A DNA stretch of 64,000 nt from contig NZ_CP027770.1 of NCBI RefSeq assembly GCF_003012915.1, positions 2,046,001 through 2,110,000 of the forward strand, read 5' to 3'. The notes below the pieces were generated by a model. That model was not told the DNA's origin. It was given only the letters and a program-made list of their open reading frames with translations, and ran no database searches. Below are positions 51,670 to 62,092 of this stretch, in pieces (the stretch's first letter is position 1; each line of letters begins with the position of its first letter). The stretch is from Staphylococcus felis (GTDB taxonomy: Bacteria > Bacillota > Bacilli > Staphylococcales > Staphylococcaceae). The translations under genes were made by a program, and so were the position numbers.

Positions 51670-52774
51670 AAAAATCGCCTACTTTCTTAATTTAACAATA
51701 TCTATTCTCATAGAATTTGTCCAACTAAGTGTAGACGATTCAATTTATCAAGATGACTGTTCAATTGCTCTAGAACGAATTCGTCTATAAAGCGAGGTTT
51801 TGCTCTTGGTATTTTCGGATAGTCCTCGGGATAAATTAATATTTTGGAAGGAACATCATCCCATTCTAGCCTATGAAGGGTACTAAATAGTCCTTCCAAT
51901 ATAGAGATCCTCCCAGTTATTGTACTAGGTTTTATCCCCATCATGTTTAGTTCACTTAAATATGCTTCAATTTCCACTCTCGTTAATTGGTGTACTCTCT
52001 GAACGTGTTTAAACTTTATGTCCAGAAAATTAAAGAACTCTTTAAGTTTTTGGGCAATATCACTTACATAGGAAAAGCTATCCATGTTCAATCTTAACTT
52101 ACAATATCTTTTTACAAGCTGTTTAAAATATGTATTCCGAAACCCTTTAAAGTTAATTGTATATTCATATTGTGTTGGGTTAACCTTATCATCTGGCAAA
52201 GGTAAGTTTCGTCTATCCCAAACGTCTTTATCCCACTCCTCTCCATCAAAATAAAAATCCTCATAAAACTCAATAAATTGTTTTAGATTAGTAACATAGT
52301 AAGAATTAGCTTTTACAGGTGTTTTTTCTTGATTAGCAGTAATCTTATAATTAGTGGTGGTAATTCTAACACCCTGTTTTGTCAAATATGTTCTATACTC
52401 CGTCATTGCTTTATCAATAGGAACTTCAGTAATTGAAGTAATGCTGGGATACTTTAAATCTAAAAAATCCAACATTTTATTAATTACTGTTCCTTTTCTA
52501 ATCCAGACAGTTTTTGCATTCCATATTCCATTGTTTAAATGGTAAAAATAAAAATATTTCAATTCTGTTCTTAACCACAGATTTTTAACACGTTCAAAAC
52601 GAACCCAACGATTTCTTAAAGCAGGATTCTTACTTAATTCTATGGCAGAAGGATGTGGACATTTTCTTATATCCCAACTATTATTAGCCCAAAACCCTTG
52701 CATTTCTTCATTCATTACAGCTATTTTTTTGCTGATCTCACTCTGACTGATAATTTTCCTTTTACTAGAAGCAT

Positions 52775-53860
52775 TCATTTCTTATGCTCCTTTCTCTCAA
52801 GGTATTTATTAAACTCATTTTTCATATCCTGATCTGAAAGATGAACATAGGTATTTAACGTTGTCTGAACATGTGCGTGACCTAATCTCTTTTGAACGAA
52901 CGCAACATCCCACCCTTCCCTAATTAGCTGCGTTGCGTGAGTGTGGCGAAGCATATGCGATGTAAATTCTATTCCAGTCCTTTTAACTATTCTTCTAACT
53001 AAATCAAGAACACTTTGGTACTTTAGTGGTTTCCCAAAATAGCCTTCTTTTAAGGAAATAAAAACATAGTCATGCTCCAATTCCTCACTATACTCATATA
53101 CCAAGTAATCTGTATAAAGTGACATCAGTTCTTTACTCACATGTATTGTTCTTTCCTTCCTTAATTTAATATAAGCTTCATTAACATTAACATCTCTAGG
53201 TGTTAAATGGATTTGATTGTCCCAAGTGGCAATATCTTCAAGCCTAAGCGATAACACTTCACCGATTCTTAAACCACCCTCATACATAAGCATTAAAATT
53301 AACTTATCTCTTTTCGTATGACAAGCGTCAATAATTTGCTTAACTTCCTCTGCTGTCAATGTTCTTATCTGTTTCTTTTTAACCCTTAACTTTAAGACAT
53401 TCTTTTGGTATCTACCCTTATTAACATGATGTAAAAATCCTTTGAAGTTTCTTCCCTTTGCTTGTTTAAATACATCAATTGATTTAAATTCTCCTAATCT
53501 ACTTAAATAATCAAGAAAACTCATAACGGCATTTAAAATTGTATTCACTGTCGTTTCTTCTCTTATGGCTTCTTTTGACTGAAGATCAATTACATTATTT
53601 GCTGTTGGATATCTCAACCAACCTACGAAATCTGCTAACAACTCAAAGTTAATATCATTAAGAATAACGCCTCTCTGTTCCATGAACTCATACAGCAACT
53701 TTAAATGATAGCAGTATGCTTTAATGGTATTTGGAGACTTACCAGTGTTATCTAAGTATTTAATAAATTTCATTACTGGTTCAATTAGCTGGTATTCTTT
53801 ATCTAGTAATAAATACAATGGATACGGCTTATTCTCCACTTCTATCCTTTGAACCCTCAC
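52775..53860 (-). CDS. tnpA: Tn554-family transposase A (tyrosine recombinase)
   Basis: This 361-residue protein has the exact length of Tn554 TnpA. The SAM-like N-terminal domain ([21 protein letters not shown]) is followed by the catalytic domain: Arg in [38 protein letters not shown] with the Tyr nucleophile. The start is GTG behind AGGGGGG. It is coupled to tnpB (ATGA overlap). A weak promoter with TATAAT at 53897-53902 lies 37 bp upstream, and readthrough from comC-radC is possible. It appears intact. Confidence 0.95.
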   Translation of the reverse strand: MRVQRIEVENKPYPLYLLLDKEYQLIEPVMKFIKYLDNTGKSPNTIKAYCYHLKLLYEFMEQRGVILNDINFELLADFVGWLRYPTANNVIDLQSKEAIREETTVNTILNAVMSFLDYLSRLGEFKSIDVFKQAKGRNFKGFLHHVNKGRYQKNVLKLRVKKKQIRTLTAEEVKQIIDACHTKRDKLILMLMYEGGLRIGEVLSLRLEDIATWDNQIHLTPRDVNVNEAYIKLRKERTIHVSKELMSLYTDYLVYEYSEELEHDYVFISLKEGYFGKPLKYQSVLDLVRRIVKRTGIEFTSHMLRHTHATQLIREGWDVAFVQKRLGHAHVQTTLNTYVHLSDQDMKNEFNKYLERKEHKK

Positions 53861-53978
53861 ACGCGCCCCCCTCTTTAAACACTTTAAGTACTACAAATTA
53901 TAAACCTTGTTAATTTTTATTTAAAGTAAAATCTCCCTTTAACATCTCCTCCTGAACTACTTTAACTACTATTATTTA

Positions 53979-54539
53979 TTATACTATGGTTAATGGGTCT
54001 CCCGATGGATGATTGTGAACAACAATAATCGCATGTGCAGACCATTTTAACGCAACTTTAAACACTTCTCGTGGATGAATAATCGCACTATTTAAAGTAC
54101 CGATAAACAATGTTTCTTTATGAATGATATGATGTTTCGTATTAAGTATGAGTATAACAAAATGTTCTTGCTGTATGCCTTTTAATTCGTGAAACATATA
54201 ATTTGCAATTTGTTCAGGACTTTTAATAGGCTCTGATAACAATACTTGACGATCAAAATGAATTCTCGAAGCCAATTCAAAAGCTGCCAAGAGGGTAACT
54301 GCCTTATTTTGACCAATACCTTTAATTGTTTGTAGTTCTATCATTGATAACGTTTTAAGTTGATTTAGACTTGTATATTGACTTAGCATTTCTGACGCTA
54401 TGTCTAAGCTCGACCTTCCTCGTCTACCTGTATTAATTAAAATAGCAAGCAGTTCAGTATTGGATAGTACATGTGCCCCCTTTTGTATAAGCCTTTCTTT
54501 TGGCTTTTCATCATTTGATAAATCATGAATTCTCGTCAT
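53979..54539 (-). pseudogene. radC: 5' part of radC, truncated by the Tn554-family element
   Basis: This frame of 186 residues begins MTRIHDLSNDEKPKERL and includes the helix-hairpin-helix QTIKGIGQNKAVTLLAAF. It stops after HNHPSGDP plus four residues coded by the transposon (LTIV). The JAMM metal motif H-x-H is just retained, but the later part of the domain is lost. The ATG has a GGAGGTG site and overlaps the comC stop. RadC function in DNA metabolism is uncertain, and its loss is tolerated in other Tn554 carriers. Confidence 0.94.
53994..53999. other. Right att junction (target hexamer in radC)
   Basis: GACCCA (minus strand) codes for the Asp-Pro of HNHPSGDP. The equivalent GATCCG in S. 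aureus radC is, from memory, the core of att554. The element begins right after it. Confidence 0.65.
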
Positions 54540-55252
54540 ATCACACCTCCAAAATAATATACTAAGTCTTGAAAAAATAGAGAAACTAACAGAAAGCTTA
54601 CAAAAATTGAAGGAACAAGAGGTATAAATGGGATTTTTATCCATTTCAATGCTAAGAAGAATGGTAGTAGCAATAATGCTATAGGAAAGATTAAAAAAAG
54701 AAATAAAATCATAAATTTAAAAGGGAAAATAAGTGAAAAAAGCATCAACAACTTGATATCACCAAACCCGATTAGGTGTGGGGAGATTAAACCTATACAT
54801 AAAAGGAGTATAAAAAGGAGCCATTGATTAAGTTCTATTTTGGGAATATGATTCATAAAGAAAGCACAAATCACTAGTATCACTAACCATCGATGAGGAA
54901 CGATTAGAAATCGTAAATCTATAATAGACAAAGTAAGTAGAATTAATGTTACGAGATAAAAAATGGACAAGTGAATATCAACTTCTAAATAAATAGGTAT
55001 AATAAAAAGGATTCCACCAAATATTTCGCCAATCCATAAATAGATGGGGATAATCGCTTTGCAATATCGACATTTCCCTTTTAATATAGCATAACTGAAT
55101 ATCGGTATTAAAAAAGCAAAGTTCAAACGACGACTACAGCTCGAACAACACGATCGCCTCATCATATGTTGAATAGAGATGCACTTTACTTCTGAAATTT
55201 GTAATAAAAAACTCATTAAACTTGCACCGGTAAAAAAGATGATTCCTACCAT
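54536..55252 (-). CDS. comC: Type 4 prepilin-like leader peptidase (ComC)
   Basis: This 238-residue aspartic membrane protease processes pseudopilins for competence (ComGC and similar). The cytoplasmic zinc-type cysteine pairs (CSSCSRR and CRYCKA) are present. The catalytic aspartates lie in IIDLRFLIVPHRW and in the GFGDIKLLML motif. About seven hydrophobic segments follow. The ATG at 55252 with AAAGGAGG 5 bp away gives the normal start; the frame is open for 27 codons more. It overlaps radC by ATGA. Confidence 0.94.
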   Translation of the reverse strand: MVGIIFFTGASLMSFLLQISEVKCISIQHMMRRSCCSSCSRRLNFAFLIPIFSYAILKGKCRYCKAIIPIYLWIGEIFGGILFIIPIYLEVDIHLSIFYLVTLILLTLSIIDLRFLIVPHRWLVILVICAFFMNHIPKIELNQWLLFILLLCIGLISPHLIGFGDIKLLMLFSLIFPFKFMILFLFLIFPIALLLLPFFLALKWIKIPFIPLVPSIFVSFLLVSLFFQDLVYYFGGVI

Positions 55253-55355
55253 AACTACCTCCTTTAACATCATGATTTTAGTATATGAGTTTGACGAGAA
55301 TCGGTCAAATTTTGGATTATTTATTTTGTTCAATTTAAGTATTAAAAAAATGCAA

Positions 55356-55406
55356 ACCCCACTACAAATTAGAGTGAACTTGAATTCCTCTTATTTGCAG
55401 TGGGGT
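55356..55406 (-). terminator. Terminator after folC
   Basis: Fourteen-base arms (55356-55369 and 55393-55406) pair throughout with one G-U, and seven T follow on the minus strand. It starts 6 bp past the folC stop and precedes comC. Confidence 0.9.
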
Positions 55407-55411
55407 ATATT

Positions 55412-56677
55412 TTAATTAAAATATATTTTTGATTTAACTTCACTGATGAAATACAAGCTACCTGTGATTAATAAGCAATCTCCTTGATAATTTTTAATAA
55501 AATCAACAAAATTATCAACGATGGATTTATTAGTAAATTCTACCTCATCATAAAGGGTATGTTTAGGTAATGCTTTAGGAAAGTCGAATTCAGTTACATA
55601 GATATGTTCTGCAATATCATTAAATGCAGTCAACATGTGGTGAATGGGTTTTCCATCAATAGCAGAGAATAAAACATCAACTTTCTCTAATTCATAGTAT
55701 CGGTGTATAGTATCAACAAGTGCATCAATACTTTCTTTATTGTGTGCACCATCAATAATCATGAGTGGTTCTTTTGAGACTTCTTCTATACGACCAGTCC
55801 AGTAGGTATGTTCAATACCTTCAATCATACTATTAAAATCAAGTTTGATAACCCCTTGCTCATACAATTCAATAAGTGCAGTTATGGCAAGTGCGGCATT
55901 CTCTTTTTGATGTTCACCTTTCATATCTAAAGCGATATTTTCGAGCTCATATTCTTTATAGCGATACGTAAATTCATCATCTTCTGATTTTATCAAGATA
56001 TCACGATCATATTCGATCGCTTTAGCATTTAGTCTTTCAGCTGTATCACGAAATTGTTTGATAGCATCATCATTTTTTATTGCATAAATTACCGGTGTAT
56101 TTTCTTTGATAATGGCACTTTTATCACGAGCGATATCAAGATAAGAGTTGCCTAGAATATCCGTATGATCAAGACCGATACTCGTCAAAATGCTCAAAAC
56201 GGGATGAATCACATTTGTAGAGTCATTTTTTACACCAAGCCCTGCTTCTACTAGAACAAAATCAACTGTATAGAACTCTCCAAAATACAAATACATCATT
56301 GTTGTTATAATTTCAAATTCAGTAGCTGTCCCTAACTCCGTCTCTTCTTCCATTGCTTCACTAATCGGTTTGACACGTGTTGCTAATTCTGCAATAGCCT
56401 CATTCGATATTGGATGACCATTCACACTAATTCGTTCATTAAATGTTTCGATATAAGGTGATGTAAATGTTCCGATTTGATAATTATTTTTCATTAAAGC
56501 TTCGCGTAAATAAGCAACTGTTGAACCTTTTCCATTTGTACCACCAATATGAATCACATTGATGTTTCTTTCAGGATGTCCTAATTGAGCTAACATCCAT
56601 TCCATCCGTTTGACACCTGGCTTAATACCGAATTTCGTCCTTTCATGTATCCAATATAAACTATCTAGATAATTCAT
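55412..56677 (-). CDS. folC: Folylpolyglutamate synthase / dihydrofolate synthase
   Basis: This 421-residue Mur-ligase-like enzyme adds glutamates to folate. It has the P-loop GTNGKGS (46-52), the TSPYIETFNERISVNG loop, LGLDHTDILG and DGAHNKESI. It lies 11 bp after valS, a common Firmicute arrangement, and is likely co-transcribed with it. The C-terminal domain is complete. Confidence 0.96.
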   Translation of the reverse strand: MNYLDSLYWIHERTKFGIKPGVKRMEWMLAQLGHPERNINVIHIGGTNGKGSTVAYLREALMKNNYQIGTFTSPYIETFNERISVNGHPISNEAIAELATRVKPISEAMEEETELGTATEFEIITTMMYLYFGEFYTVDFVLVEAGLGVKNDSTNVIHPVLSILTSIGLDHTDILGNSYLDIARDKSAIIKENTPVIYAIKNDDAIKQFRDTAERLNAKAIEYDRDILIKSEDDEFTYRYKEYELENIALDMKGEHQKENAALAITALIELYEQGVIKLDFNSMIEGIEHTYWTGRIEEVSKEPLMIIDGAHNKESIDALVDTIHRYYELEKVDVLFSAIDGKPIHHMLTAFNDIAEHIYVTEFDFPKALPKHTLYDEVEFTNKSIVDNFVDFIKNYQGDCLLITGSLYFISEVKSKIYFN

Positions 56678-56688
56678 AACTCAGACTC

Positions 56689-59319
56689 CTAAGCTTTTAA
56701 TTGTTCGATTCTTGACTTCACACCGTCAAATTTTTCCTGATAATTCTTTTTCTTTTCTCTTTCTTCATTAATTACTTTTTCAGGAGCTTTATTTACAAAG
56801 TTTTCATTAGCTAATTTATGATTAACACGATCTAACTCTTTTTGCCATTTATCTAATTCTTTTTCTAATCGTTTGATTTCTTTCTCCATATCAATCAAAC
56901 CTTCAAGCGGTAAAATGACTTCTCCGGCAGTTACGACAGATGTCATTGCTTTTTCCGGGATTTCAATATTTGTGCTTATTTCTAAAGTGCTTGGGTTACA
57001 AAAACGTTCTAAGTAGTCTTGATTACGTATAAGCAACGCTTGTACATTTTGATCTTTCACTTGAATTTTAATTGGTATTGGCTTTGATAGTGGTGTATTC
57101 ACCTCTAAACGTGACTGACGAACAGATTTAATGATTTCTACAAGCTGTTCCATCACTACTTTACTGTCCTCAAACATTAAGCTTTGATCCACAGTCGGCC
57201 ACTGACTTGTTACGATTGAAGTTCCTTCATGAGGAATATTCTGCCAAATATGCTCAGTAACGAACGGCATAAACGGGTGTAACAATCTCATTATTCTATC
57301 TAAAGTATAACTTAGTACTGAACGTGTCACATTTTTTTGAATTTCATCCTCTTGGTTCATTGGAATTTTACTCATTTCAATATACCAATCACAGAATTCA
57401 TCCCAGATAAAGTTATATAATGAACGCCCTACTTCACCAAATTCATATTTTTCACTCAGTGACGTGACAGTTTCAATTGTTTCATTTAAGCGTGTGAGTA
57501 TCCATTGATCTGCAATAGAGAGATTTTCGGATAAATCAATATCCTTCACAGTAAATGATTCGCCGATATTCATAAGACTAAAACGTGCAGCGTTCCAAAT
57601 TTTATTAATAAAGTTCCACGCTGATTCAACTTTTTCTGTTGAATATCTTAAATCATGTCCTGGTGACGACCCAGTTGCTAAAAAGTAGCGTAAACTATCT
57701 GCACCATATTGATCAATAACATCCATCGGGTCAACACCATTACCCAATGACTTACTCATTTTTCTACCATCTTCAGCACGAACTAAACCATGTAGTAGGA
57801 CATCATTAAACGGTTTTTGATCTGTAAATTCTAAGCCTTGGAATATCATTCGGGCTACCCAGAAGAAAATAATATCATACCCAGTCACCAAAACATTTGT
57901 CGGATAGAATCGTTTGTAATCCTCTGTATCAACATTTGGCCAACCTAATGTCGAAAACGGCCACAATGCACTTGAAAACCATGTGTCTAATACATCCTCA
58001 TCTTGTGTCCAATTTTCAATATCAGCAGGCGGTTCTTCTGATACATACATTTCTCCCGTTTCATTATGATACCAAGCTGGAATTTGATGTCCCCACCATA
58101 ATTGACGTGAAATAGTCCAGTCTCTGATTTCTTCCATCCACCTATTAAAAGTCTTTTCAAATCGAGCTGGGACAAATTCAATGCGATTATCTGTGTTTTG
58201 ATTGTTTAAAGCTTGTTCCGCTAACGGCTTCATTTTGACAAACCATTGTGTAGACAAATACGGCTCAACAATAGCACCACTTCGTTCAGAATGACCTACA
58301 GAATGCATATGATCTTCAATCTTAATGACTAAGCCTTGTGCTTCTAAATCTTTTACGAGTTGTTTACGACAGTCAAATCGATCCAATCCTTCATACTTAC
58401 CTGCATGTTCGTTCATATGTCCAGTTTCATCCATAACAACGATGCGCTCAAGTTCATGTCTGTTTCCAATTTCAAAATCATTTGGATCGTGTGCAGGCGT
58501 CACTTTCATAGCCCCACTACCAAACTCTTGATCAACGTATTCATCGCCTAAAATCGGTAATTCGCGTCCAACAATTGGTAAAATAACCTTTTTACCAATA
58601 ACATCTTTGTATCGAGCGTCATTTGGATTAACTACTATTGCTGTATCTCCAAGCATTGTTTCAGGTCGTGTCGTTGCAATTTCAATAAATCCTTCCCCAT
58701 CCGCATAAGGATATTTAAAATGATAAAACTTACCGTTCACATCTTCATGAATCACTTCAATATCTGACAATGCTGTGCGCGCTTTAGGATCCCAATTAAT
58801 GATACGTTCTCCGCGATAAATTAATCCTTTGTTGTACATATCAACAAACACTTTTTTAACCGCTTTGCTTAGACCTTCATCTAGAGTAAATCGCTCTCTT
58901 GAATAATCAAGCCCTAATCCAAGTTTAGCCCATTGTTGACGAATAAACTCAGCATATTCTTCTTTCCATTCCCATGCTTTTTCAAGAAACTTTTCACGTC
59001 CGATATCATGACGAGAAATACCTTCTTCTCTCATTTTAGCTTCTACTTTAGCTTGAGTAGCAATGCCCGCATGGTCCATACCAGGTAAATATAAAGTATC
59101 ATATCCTTGCATACGTTTCATACGTGTTAATATATCTTGTAACGTTGTATCCCATGCATGTCCTAAATGTAATTTACCTGTTACATTAGGAGGTGGAATC
59201 ACTATCGTGTATGTGTCTTTATCCGATGTTTTACTTGGTGTAAATAAATTTTGATCTAACCAAGATTGATAACGACCCGCTTCAACTTCTTGCGGATTGT
59301 ATTTTGGTTTCATTTCCAT
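56689..59319 (-). CDS. valS: Valyl-tRNA synthetase
   Basis: This 876-residue class I synthetase has the HIGH motif as HLGH (51-54, in [12 protein letters not shown]), KMSKS in [11 protein letters not shown], and the large CP1 editing domain with [12 protein letters not shown]. Its C-terminal coiled coil ([20 protein letters not shown]) binds tRNA. The first of two close ATGs is used, about 7 bp after GGAGGG. A T-box leader controls the valS-folC transcript. Confidence 0.97.
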   Translation of the reverse strand: MEMKPKYNPQEVEAGRYQSWLDQNLFTPSKTSDKDTYTIVIPPPNVTGKLHLGHAWDTTLQDILTRMKRMQGYDTLYLPGMDHAGIATQAKVEAKMREEGISRHDIGREKFLEKAWEWKEEYAEFIRQQWAKLGLGLDYSRERFTLDEGLSKAVKKVFVDMYNKGLIYRGERIINWDPKARTALSDIEVIHEDVNGKFYHFKYPYADGEGFIEIATTRPETMLGDTAIVVNPNDARYKDVIGKKVILPIVGRELPILGDEYVDQEFGSGAMKVTPAHDPNDFEIGNRHELERIVVMDETGHMNEHAGKYEGLDRFDCRKQLVKDLEAQGLVIKIEDHMHSVGHSERSGAIVEPYLSTQWFVKMKPLAEQALNNQNTDNRIEFVPARFEKTFNRWMEEIRDWTISRQLWWGHQIPAWYHNETGEMYVSEEPPADIENWTQDEDVLDTWFSSALWPFSTLGWPNVDTEDYKRFYPTNVLVTGYDIIFFWVARMIFQGLEFTDQKPFNDVLLHGLVRAEDGRKMSKSLGNGVDPMDVIDQYGADSLRYFLATGSSPGHDLRYSTEKVESAWNFINKIWNAARFSLMNIGESFTVKDIDLSENLSIADQWILTRLNETIETVTSLSEKYEFGEVGRSLYNFIWDEFCDWYIEMSKIPMNQEDEIQKNVTRSVLSYTLDRIMRLLHPFMPFVTEHIWQNIPHEGTSIVTSQWPTVDQSLMFEDSKVVMEQLVEIIKSVRQSRLEVNTPLSKPIPIKIQVKDQNVQALLIRNQDYLERFCNPSTLEISTNIEIPEKAMTSVVTAGEVILPLEGLIDMEKEIKRLEKELDKWQKELDRVNHKLANENFVNKAPEKVINEEREKKKNYQEKFDGVKSRIEQLKA

Positions 59320-59339
59320 TTAAAATCCCTCCATAAAAT

Positions 59340-59573
59340 AAAAAAACATCTGTCCTAAAAAATAGGACGGATGTTTCCGTGGTACCACCTATATTCAATA
59401 ATTGAAAAATTATTGCACTCATATGATTAACGCTCATGACACGCCTTAACTTACTACAATTCAGTTAAGGTCATTACTGGGCTACCTTCCACTTACGCTT
59501 TTATGCATTTCCACCAAACATGCACTCTCTAAAAAAATAATAAGTGTACTCCTCCCAAATGGTTATTAAATTC
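59340..59573 (-). promoter_or_regulatory. T-box riboswitch of valS-folC
   Basis: The T-box AGGTGGTACCACGG reads on the minus strand at 59377-59390. A terminator with arms AACATC.GTCCTA (59345-59376) and a long T run follows. A GTA valine codon in GAAGGTAGCCC is a possible specifier. Together with the promoter it fills the 313-bp gap before valS. Confidence 0.9.
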
Positions 59574-59579
59574 TCTTTT

Positions 59580-59608
59580 ATAGTATACTGAATTAACGAT
59601 TAAGTCAA
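59580..59608 (-). promoter_or_regulatory. Promoter of valS leader
   Basis: TTGACT, a 17-bp spacer and TACTAT read on the minus strand at the 5' end of the T-box leader and close to the stop of the AbrB-like gene. Confidence 0.8.
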
Positions 59609-59632
59609 TAAATTGTGTGAAAATACAACAAG

Positions 59633-60691
59633 CTAAACACGGCGTTTTAAGAAAATATGAATCATCGGTGCAATCAAAAATAAAATAAAGAAAACTCTAA
59701 AAATATGATAGCTTGATATTAGTGCTACATCTGCACCTGTTTCTAATGCTACAAGCACGATTTGACTCATTCCACCTGGTGCAGCTCCTAAAAACAACTC
59801 ATTAATCGATTCGTGATTTATAAAGCTTAATAAAATCACCATTATTAAGCTACAAATGATAAGCAGCACATTTTGAAACGCAATCGCTAGTGCAATTCGC
59901 CCCTTTAACCTACTCGTCAAATGTGCAATTTGCAAACCGACACGTATCATATAAATCACTTGTGCAGCTGCAATAATAGGCTGATCCAAAGTAAATGTTA
60001 GGCCTGTTGATATATTCCAAATAATAAGCACAACAATTGGTGCGAGTAACATTTTTGTAGGGAAATGAATCCACTTCATTACATAATAAACAATAATAAT
60101 ACCTATTATTAAAATCATGATGTGTGAAACTTGTAATACATGGGTCATGTGATGTGCAGTCTTAACTGCGCTGTTTGTAGTCGTCTCATTTTGAAAAAAG
60201 AATGAAATTAATGGAACTAAAATAACTACAAAAATAATTCTAGACGTTTGAGTTAAACTGACTACTAATATATCTGCCTTTTTGTTTTCTTCAGCCATAA
60301 CTAACATTTGACTTAAAGCACCTGGTATGACACTCAGTATAGCTGTTTCGACATTTACTTTTGCAATTTTTTGAAATCCAATAGATACGATTAAAGCCAA
60401 AATGACTAACAAAACACTCACGATTACAATTGAAAAAAAGTCATTCTTAATATCATTCATTACCGATTTAGTAAATGCACTTCCAATTTGAACACCTAAC
60501 AAAACCAACCCAAGCTGGCTCAACCAAGACGGCCATTCTACCTCTAATTTGAGTATTTTAACAACTATTAAGCTTGCAATGATAGGCCCGAACATCCATG
60601 GTAGCATTATATTCATATAATATAGAATAAAACCCAAAATAATAGAAAGTAATAATACAATCAGATTGTTCTTTAGATATAGTTTCGACAT
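59633..60691 (-). CDS. AbrB family (membrane) protein
   Basis: This 352-residue protein is entirely membrane-bound with about ten helices in two repeated halves. Each half has a family block: MLPWMFGPIIASLI and VIPGALSQMLVMA, then PTKMLLAPIVVLI and AAPGGMSQIVLVAL. This is the AbrB/ammonia-monooxygenase-like domain (COG3180), unrelated to the DNA-binding AbrB despite the shared name. The substrate is unknown. AAAGGGG precedes the ATG. It follows the hem terminator and is a separate transcript. Confidence 0.85.
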   Translation of the reverse strand: MSKLYLKNNLIVLLLSIILGFILYYMNIMLPWMFGPIIASLIVVKILKLEVEWPSWLSQLGLVLLGVQIGSAFTKSVMNDIKNDFFSIVIVSVLLVILALIVSIGFQKIAKVNVETAILSVIPGALSQMLVMAEENKKADILVVSLTQTSRIIFVVILVPLISFFFQNETTTNSAVKTAHHMTHVLQVSHIMILIIGIIIVYYVMKWIHFPTKMLLAPIVVLIIWNISTGLTFTLDQPIIAAAQVIYMIRVGLQIAHLTSRLKGRIALAIAFQNVLLIICSLIMVILLSFINHESINELFLGAAPGGMSQIVLVALETGADVALISSYHIFRVFFILFLIAPMIHIFLKRRV

Positions 60692-60733
60692 ATGTTCCCC
60701 TTTATGTTTTCAAACGCAATGATATGTTAAAAA

Positions 60734-60755
60734 GGCCGAGACAAAAAACTCAGCC
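60734..60755 (-). terminator. Terminator of the hem operon
   Basis: GGCTGAG/CTCGGCC arms (7 bp with one G-U) and five T on the minus strand lie about 32 bp after the hemL stop. Confidence 0.75.
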
Positions 60756-60786
60756 TAGTCCAAAATATCGTTTTCAAAACGTCATC

Positions 60787-62076
60787 TTACGCATTTAAAA
60801 TACGTGTTAACGCAATATCGAAAGCTTCTATTGTTTGTTCGATATCTTTATGAGTATGTTTTGTAGACAAAAACATACCTTCAAATTGTGATGGCGGTAA
60901 AAAGATACCTTCTTGTGCTAATTCGCGATACAACTGACTAAATAATTTTAAATCAGATTGATTGGCTTCCTTGAAGTTTGTGACCGGTCCTTTATTTAAA
61001 AAGAAACCAATCATTGACCCAGCACGATTTATCGTAAGCGGGACTTGATGCTTACCGAAAACAGTCTTCAGTCCAACTTCTAATTTATCACCAAGTTCAT
61101 TAAAGTATTGATAACTTTCAGGTGTAAGTTGGCTTAAAGTCATATAACCACTTGTCATTGCAAGCGGATTACCAGAAAGTGTACCAGCTTGATAAATATC
61201 GCCACTCGGTGCAATGTGATCCATTATGTCTTTTCGTCCGCCAAACGCACCAACTGGCAATCCACCGCCAATAACTTTACCTAAGCATGTTAAATCTGGA
61301 ATAACGTCATAATAACCTTGAGCACAATGATATCCCACTCTAAATCCAGTCATTACCTCATCGAATATGAGTAAGGCATCATAACGTTTTGTAATTTCAC
61401 GTAATCCTTTCAAAAAGTCATTAATAGGTGGAACAACCCCCATATTACCAGATACAGGCTCGACTATAATTGCTGCAATATCATCACCAAATTGCTCAAA
61501 TGCATAGGTCACAGCATCTAAATCATTGTAAGGTACTGTTATCGTATTGCGAGCAGTTCCTTCTGGCACGCCTGGAGAATCTGGTAACCCTAGTGTCGCC
61601 ACACCTGACCCTGCTTTAATAAGCAAAGAATCACTATGCCCATGATAATTCCCTTCAAATTTAAGAATTTTATTTTTTCCAGTATAACCTCGAGCAAGTC
61701 TTAATGTGTCAAGTGTTGCTTCCGTTCCTGAAGATACCATTCTAACCTTTTCAATCGAAGGTACACGTTCGATAACGAGTTCTGCTAATTTATTTTCTTC
61801 GATTGTGGAAGCACCAAAGCTTGTTCCTCTATCGACTACTTTATGAATTTCTTCTATCACTTTAGGATCTTTATGGCCTAAAATTAACGGTCCCCAGCTT
61901 AAAACGTAGTCAATATATTCATTACCATCGATATCGAAAATATGACTTCCTTCTCCGTGGTCCATAAAGATAGCAGGTGTATCTACTGATTTAAAGGCTC
62001 GAACTGGACTATTAACTCCACCTGGCATTAATGTCTGTGCTTTTTCAAATGCTTGAATTGAATTTTCGTAACGCAT
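60787..62076 (-). CDS. hemL: Glutamate-1-semialdehyde 2,1-aminomutase HemL
   Basis: This 429-residue PLP enzyme converts glutamate-1-semialdehyde to 5-aminolevulinate in the C5 haem pathway. The N-terminal [15 protein letters not shown], the [10 protein letters not shown] segment and the PLP lysine in [17 protein letters not shown] are seen. It is the last gene of the hem run here, 16 bp after hemB. Some staphylococci have a second paralogue elsewhere; the hem-operon location favours the biosynthetic one. Confidence 0.97.
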   Translation of the reverse strand: MRYENSIQAFEKAQTLMPGGVNSPVRAFKSVDTPAIFMDHGEGSHIFDIDGNEYIDYVLSWGPLILGHKDPKVIEEIHKVVDRGTSFGASTIEENKLAELVIERVPSIEKVRMVSSGTEATLDTLRLARGYTGKNKILKFEGNYHGHSDSLLIKAGSGVATLGLPDSPGVPEGTARNTITVPYNDLDAVTYAFEQFGDDIAAIIVEPVSGNMGVVPPINDFLKGLREITKRYDALLIFDEVMTGFRVGYHCAQGYYDVIPDLTCLGKVIGGGLPVGAFGGRKDIMDHIAPSGDIYQAGTLSGNPLAMTSGYMTLSQLTPESYQYFNELGDKLEVGLKTVFGKHQVPLTINRAGSMIGFFLNKGPVTNFKEANQSDLKLFSQLYRELAQEGIFLPPSQFEGMFLSTKHTHKDIEQTIEAFDIALTRILNA

Positions 62077-62092
62077 TTTGCTCCTCCTTTAG

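Larger units (their letters stand above)
50519..51741 (-). mobile_element. IS3-family insertion sequence within tnpB
   Basis: The element is 1,223 bp, bounded by AATTT duplications, with imperfect terminal inverted repeats of about 37 bp (a common block is near GTC.ACA...GACA). It holds two overlapping-phase frames, orfA and orfB, typical of IS3 (IS150-like group). The ends were set from the duplication and the restored tnpB frame. I cannot name the exact IS. Confidence 0.92.
49658..52778 (-). pseudogene. tnpB: Tn554-family transposase B, interrupted by an IS3-family element
   Basis: The 5' part (51742-52778) codes for 346 residues up to SHLDKL, and the 3' part (49658-50518) resumes with [19 protein letters not shown]. 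Taking out the IS and one AATTT copy gives a continuous 630-residue frame, the Tn554 TnpB length. TnpB is a tyrosine recombinase, and all catalytic residues ([31 protein letters not shown]) are in the cut-off 3' part. A cysteine-rich stretch lies near the C terminus ([14 protein letters not shown]). The start overlaps the tnpA stop. The product is probably inactive here. Confidence 0.95.
45402..53993 (-). mobile_element. Tn554-family transposon with cadmium resistance, inserted in radC
   Basis: About 8.6 kb separates the two parts of radC. It holds tnpA, tnpB and tnpC in Tn554 order, then cadC, cadA and cadD-like genes. There are no terminal inverted repeats and no target duplication, as is usual for this family, and radC is the classic att554 gene. 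The 361-residue TnpA, reconstructed 630-residue TnpB and 125-residue TnpC equal the Tn554 sizes. tnpB is broken by an IS3-family element. All genes point left (minus), in the direction of radC. Confidence 0.93.

Noticed and set aside
53912..53945. Possible 11-codon leader peptide (MLKGDFTLNKN) upstream of tnpA
   Set aside because: The AGGAGG directly abuts the ATG with no proper spacing, and no attenuator hairpin follows, so it is not supported.
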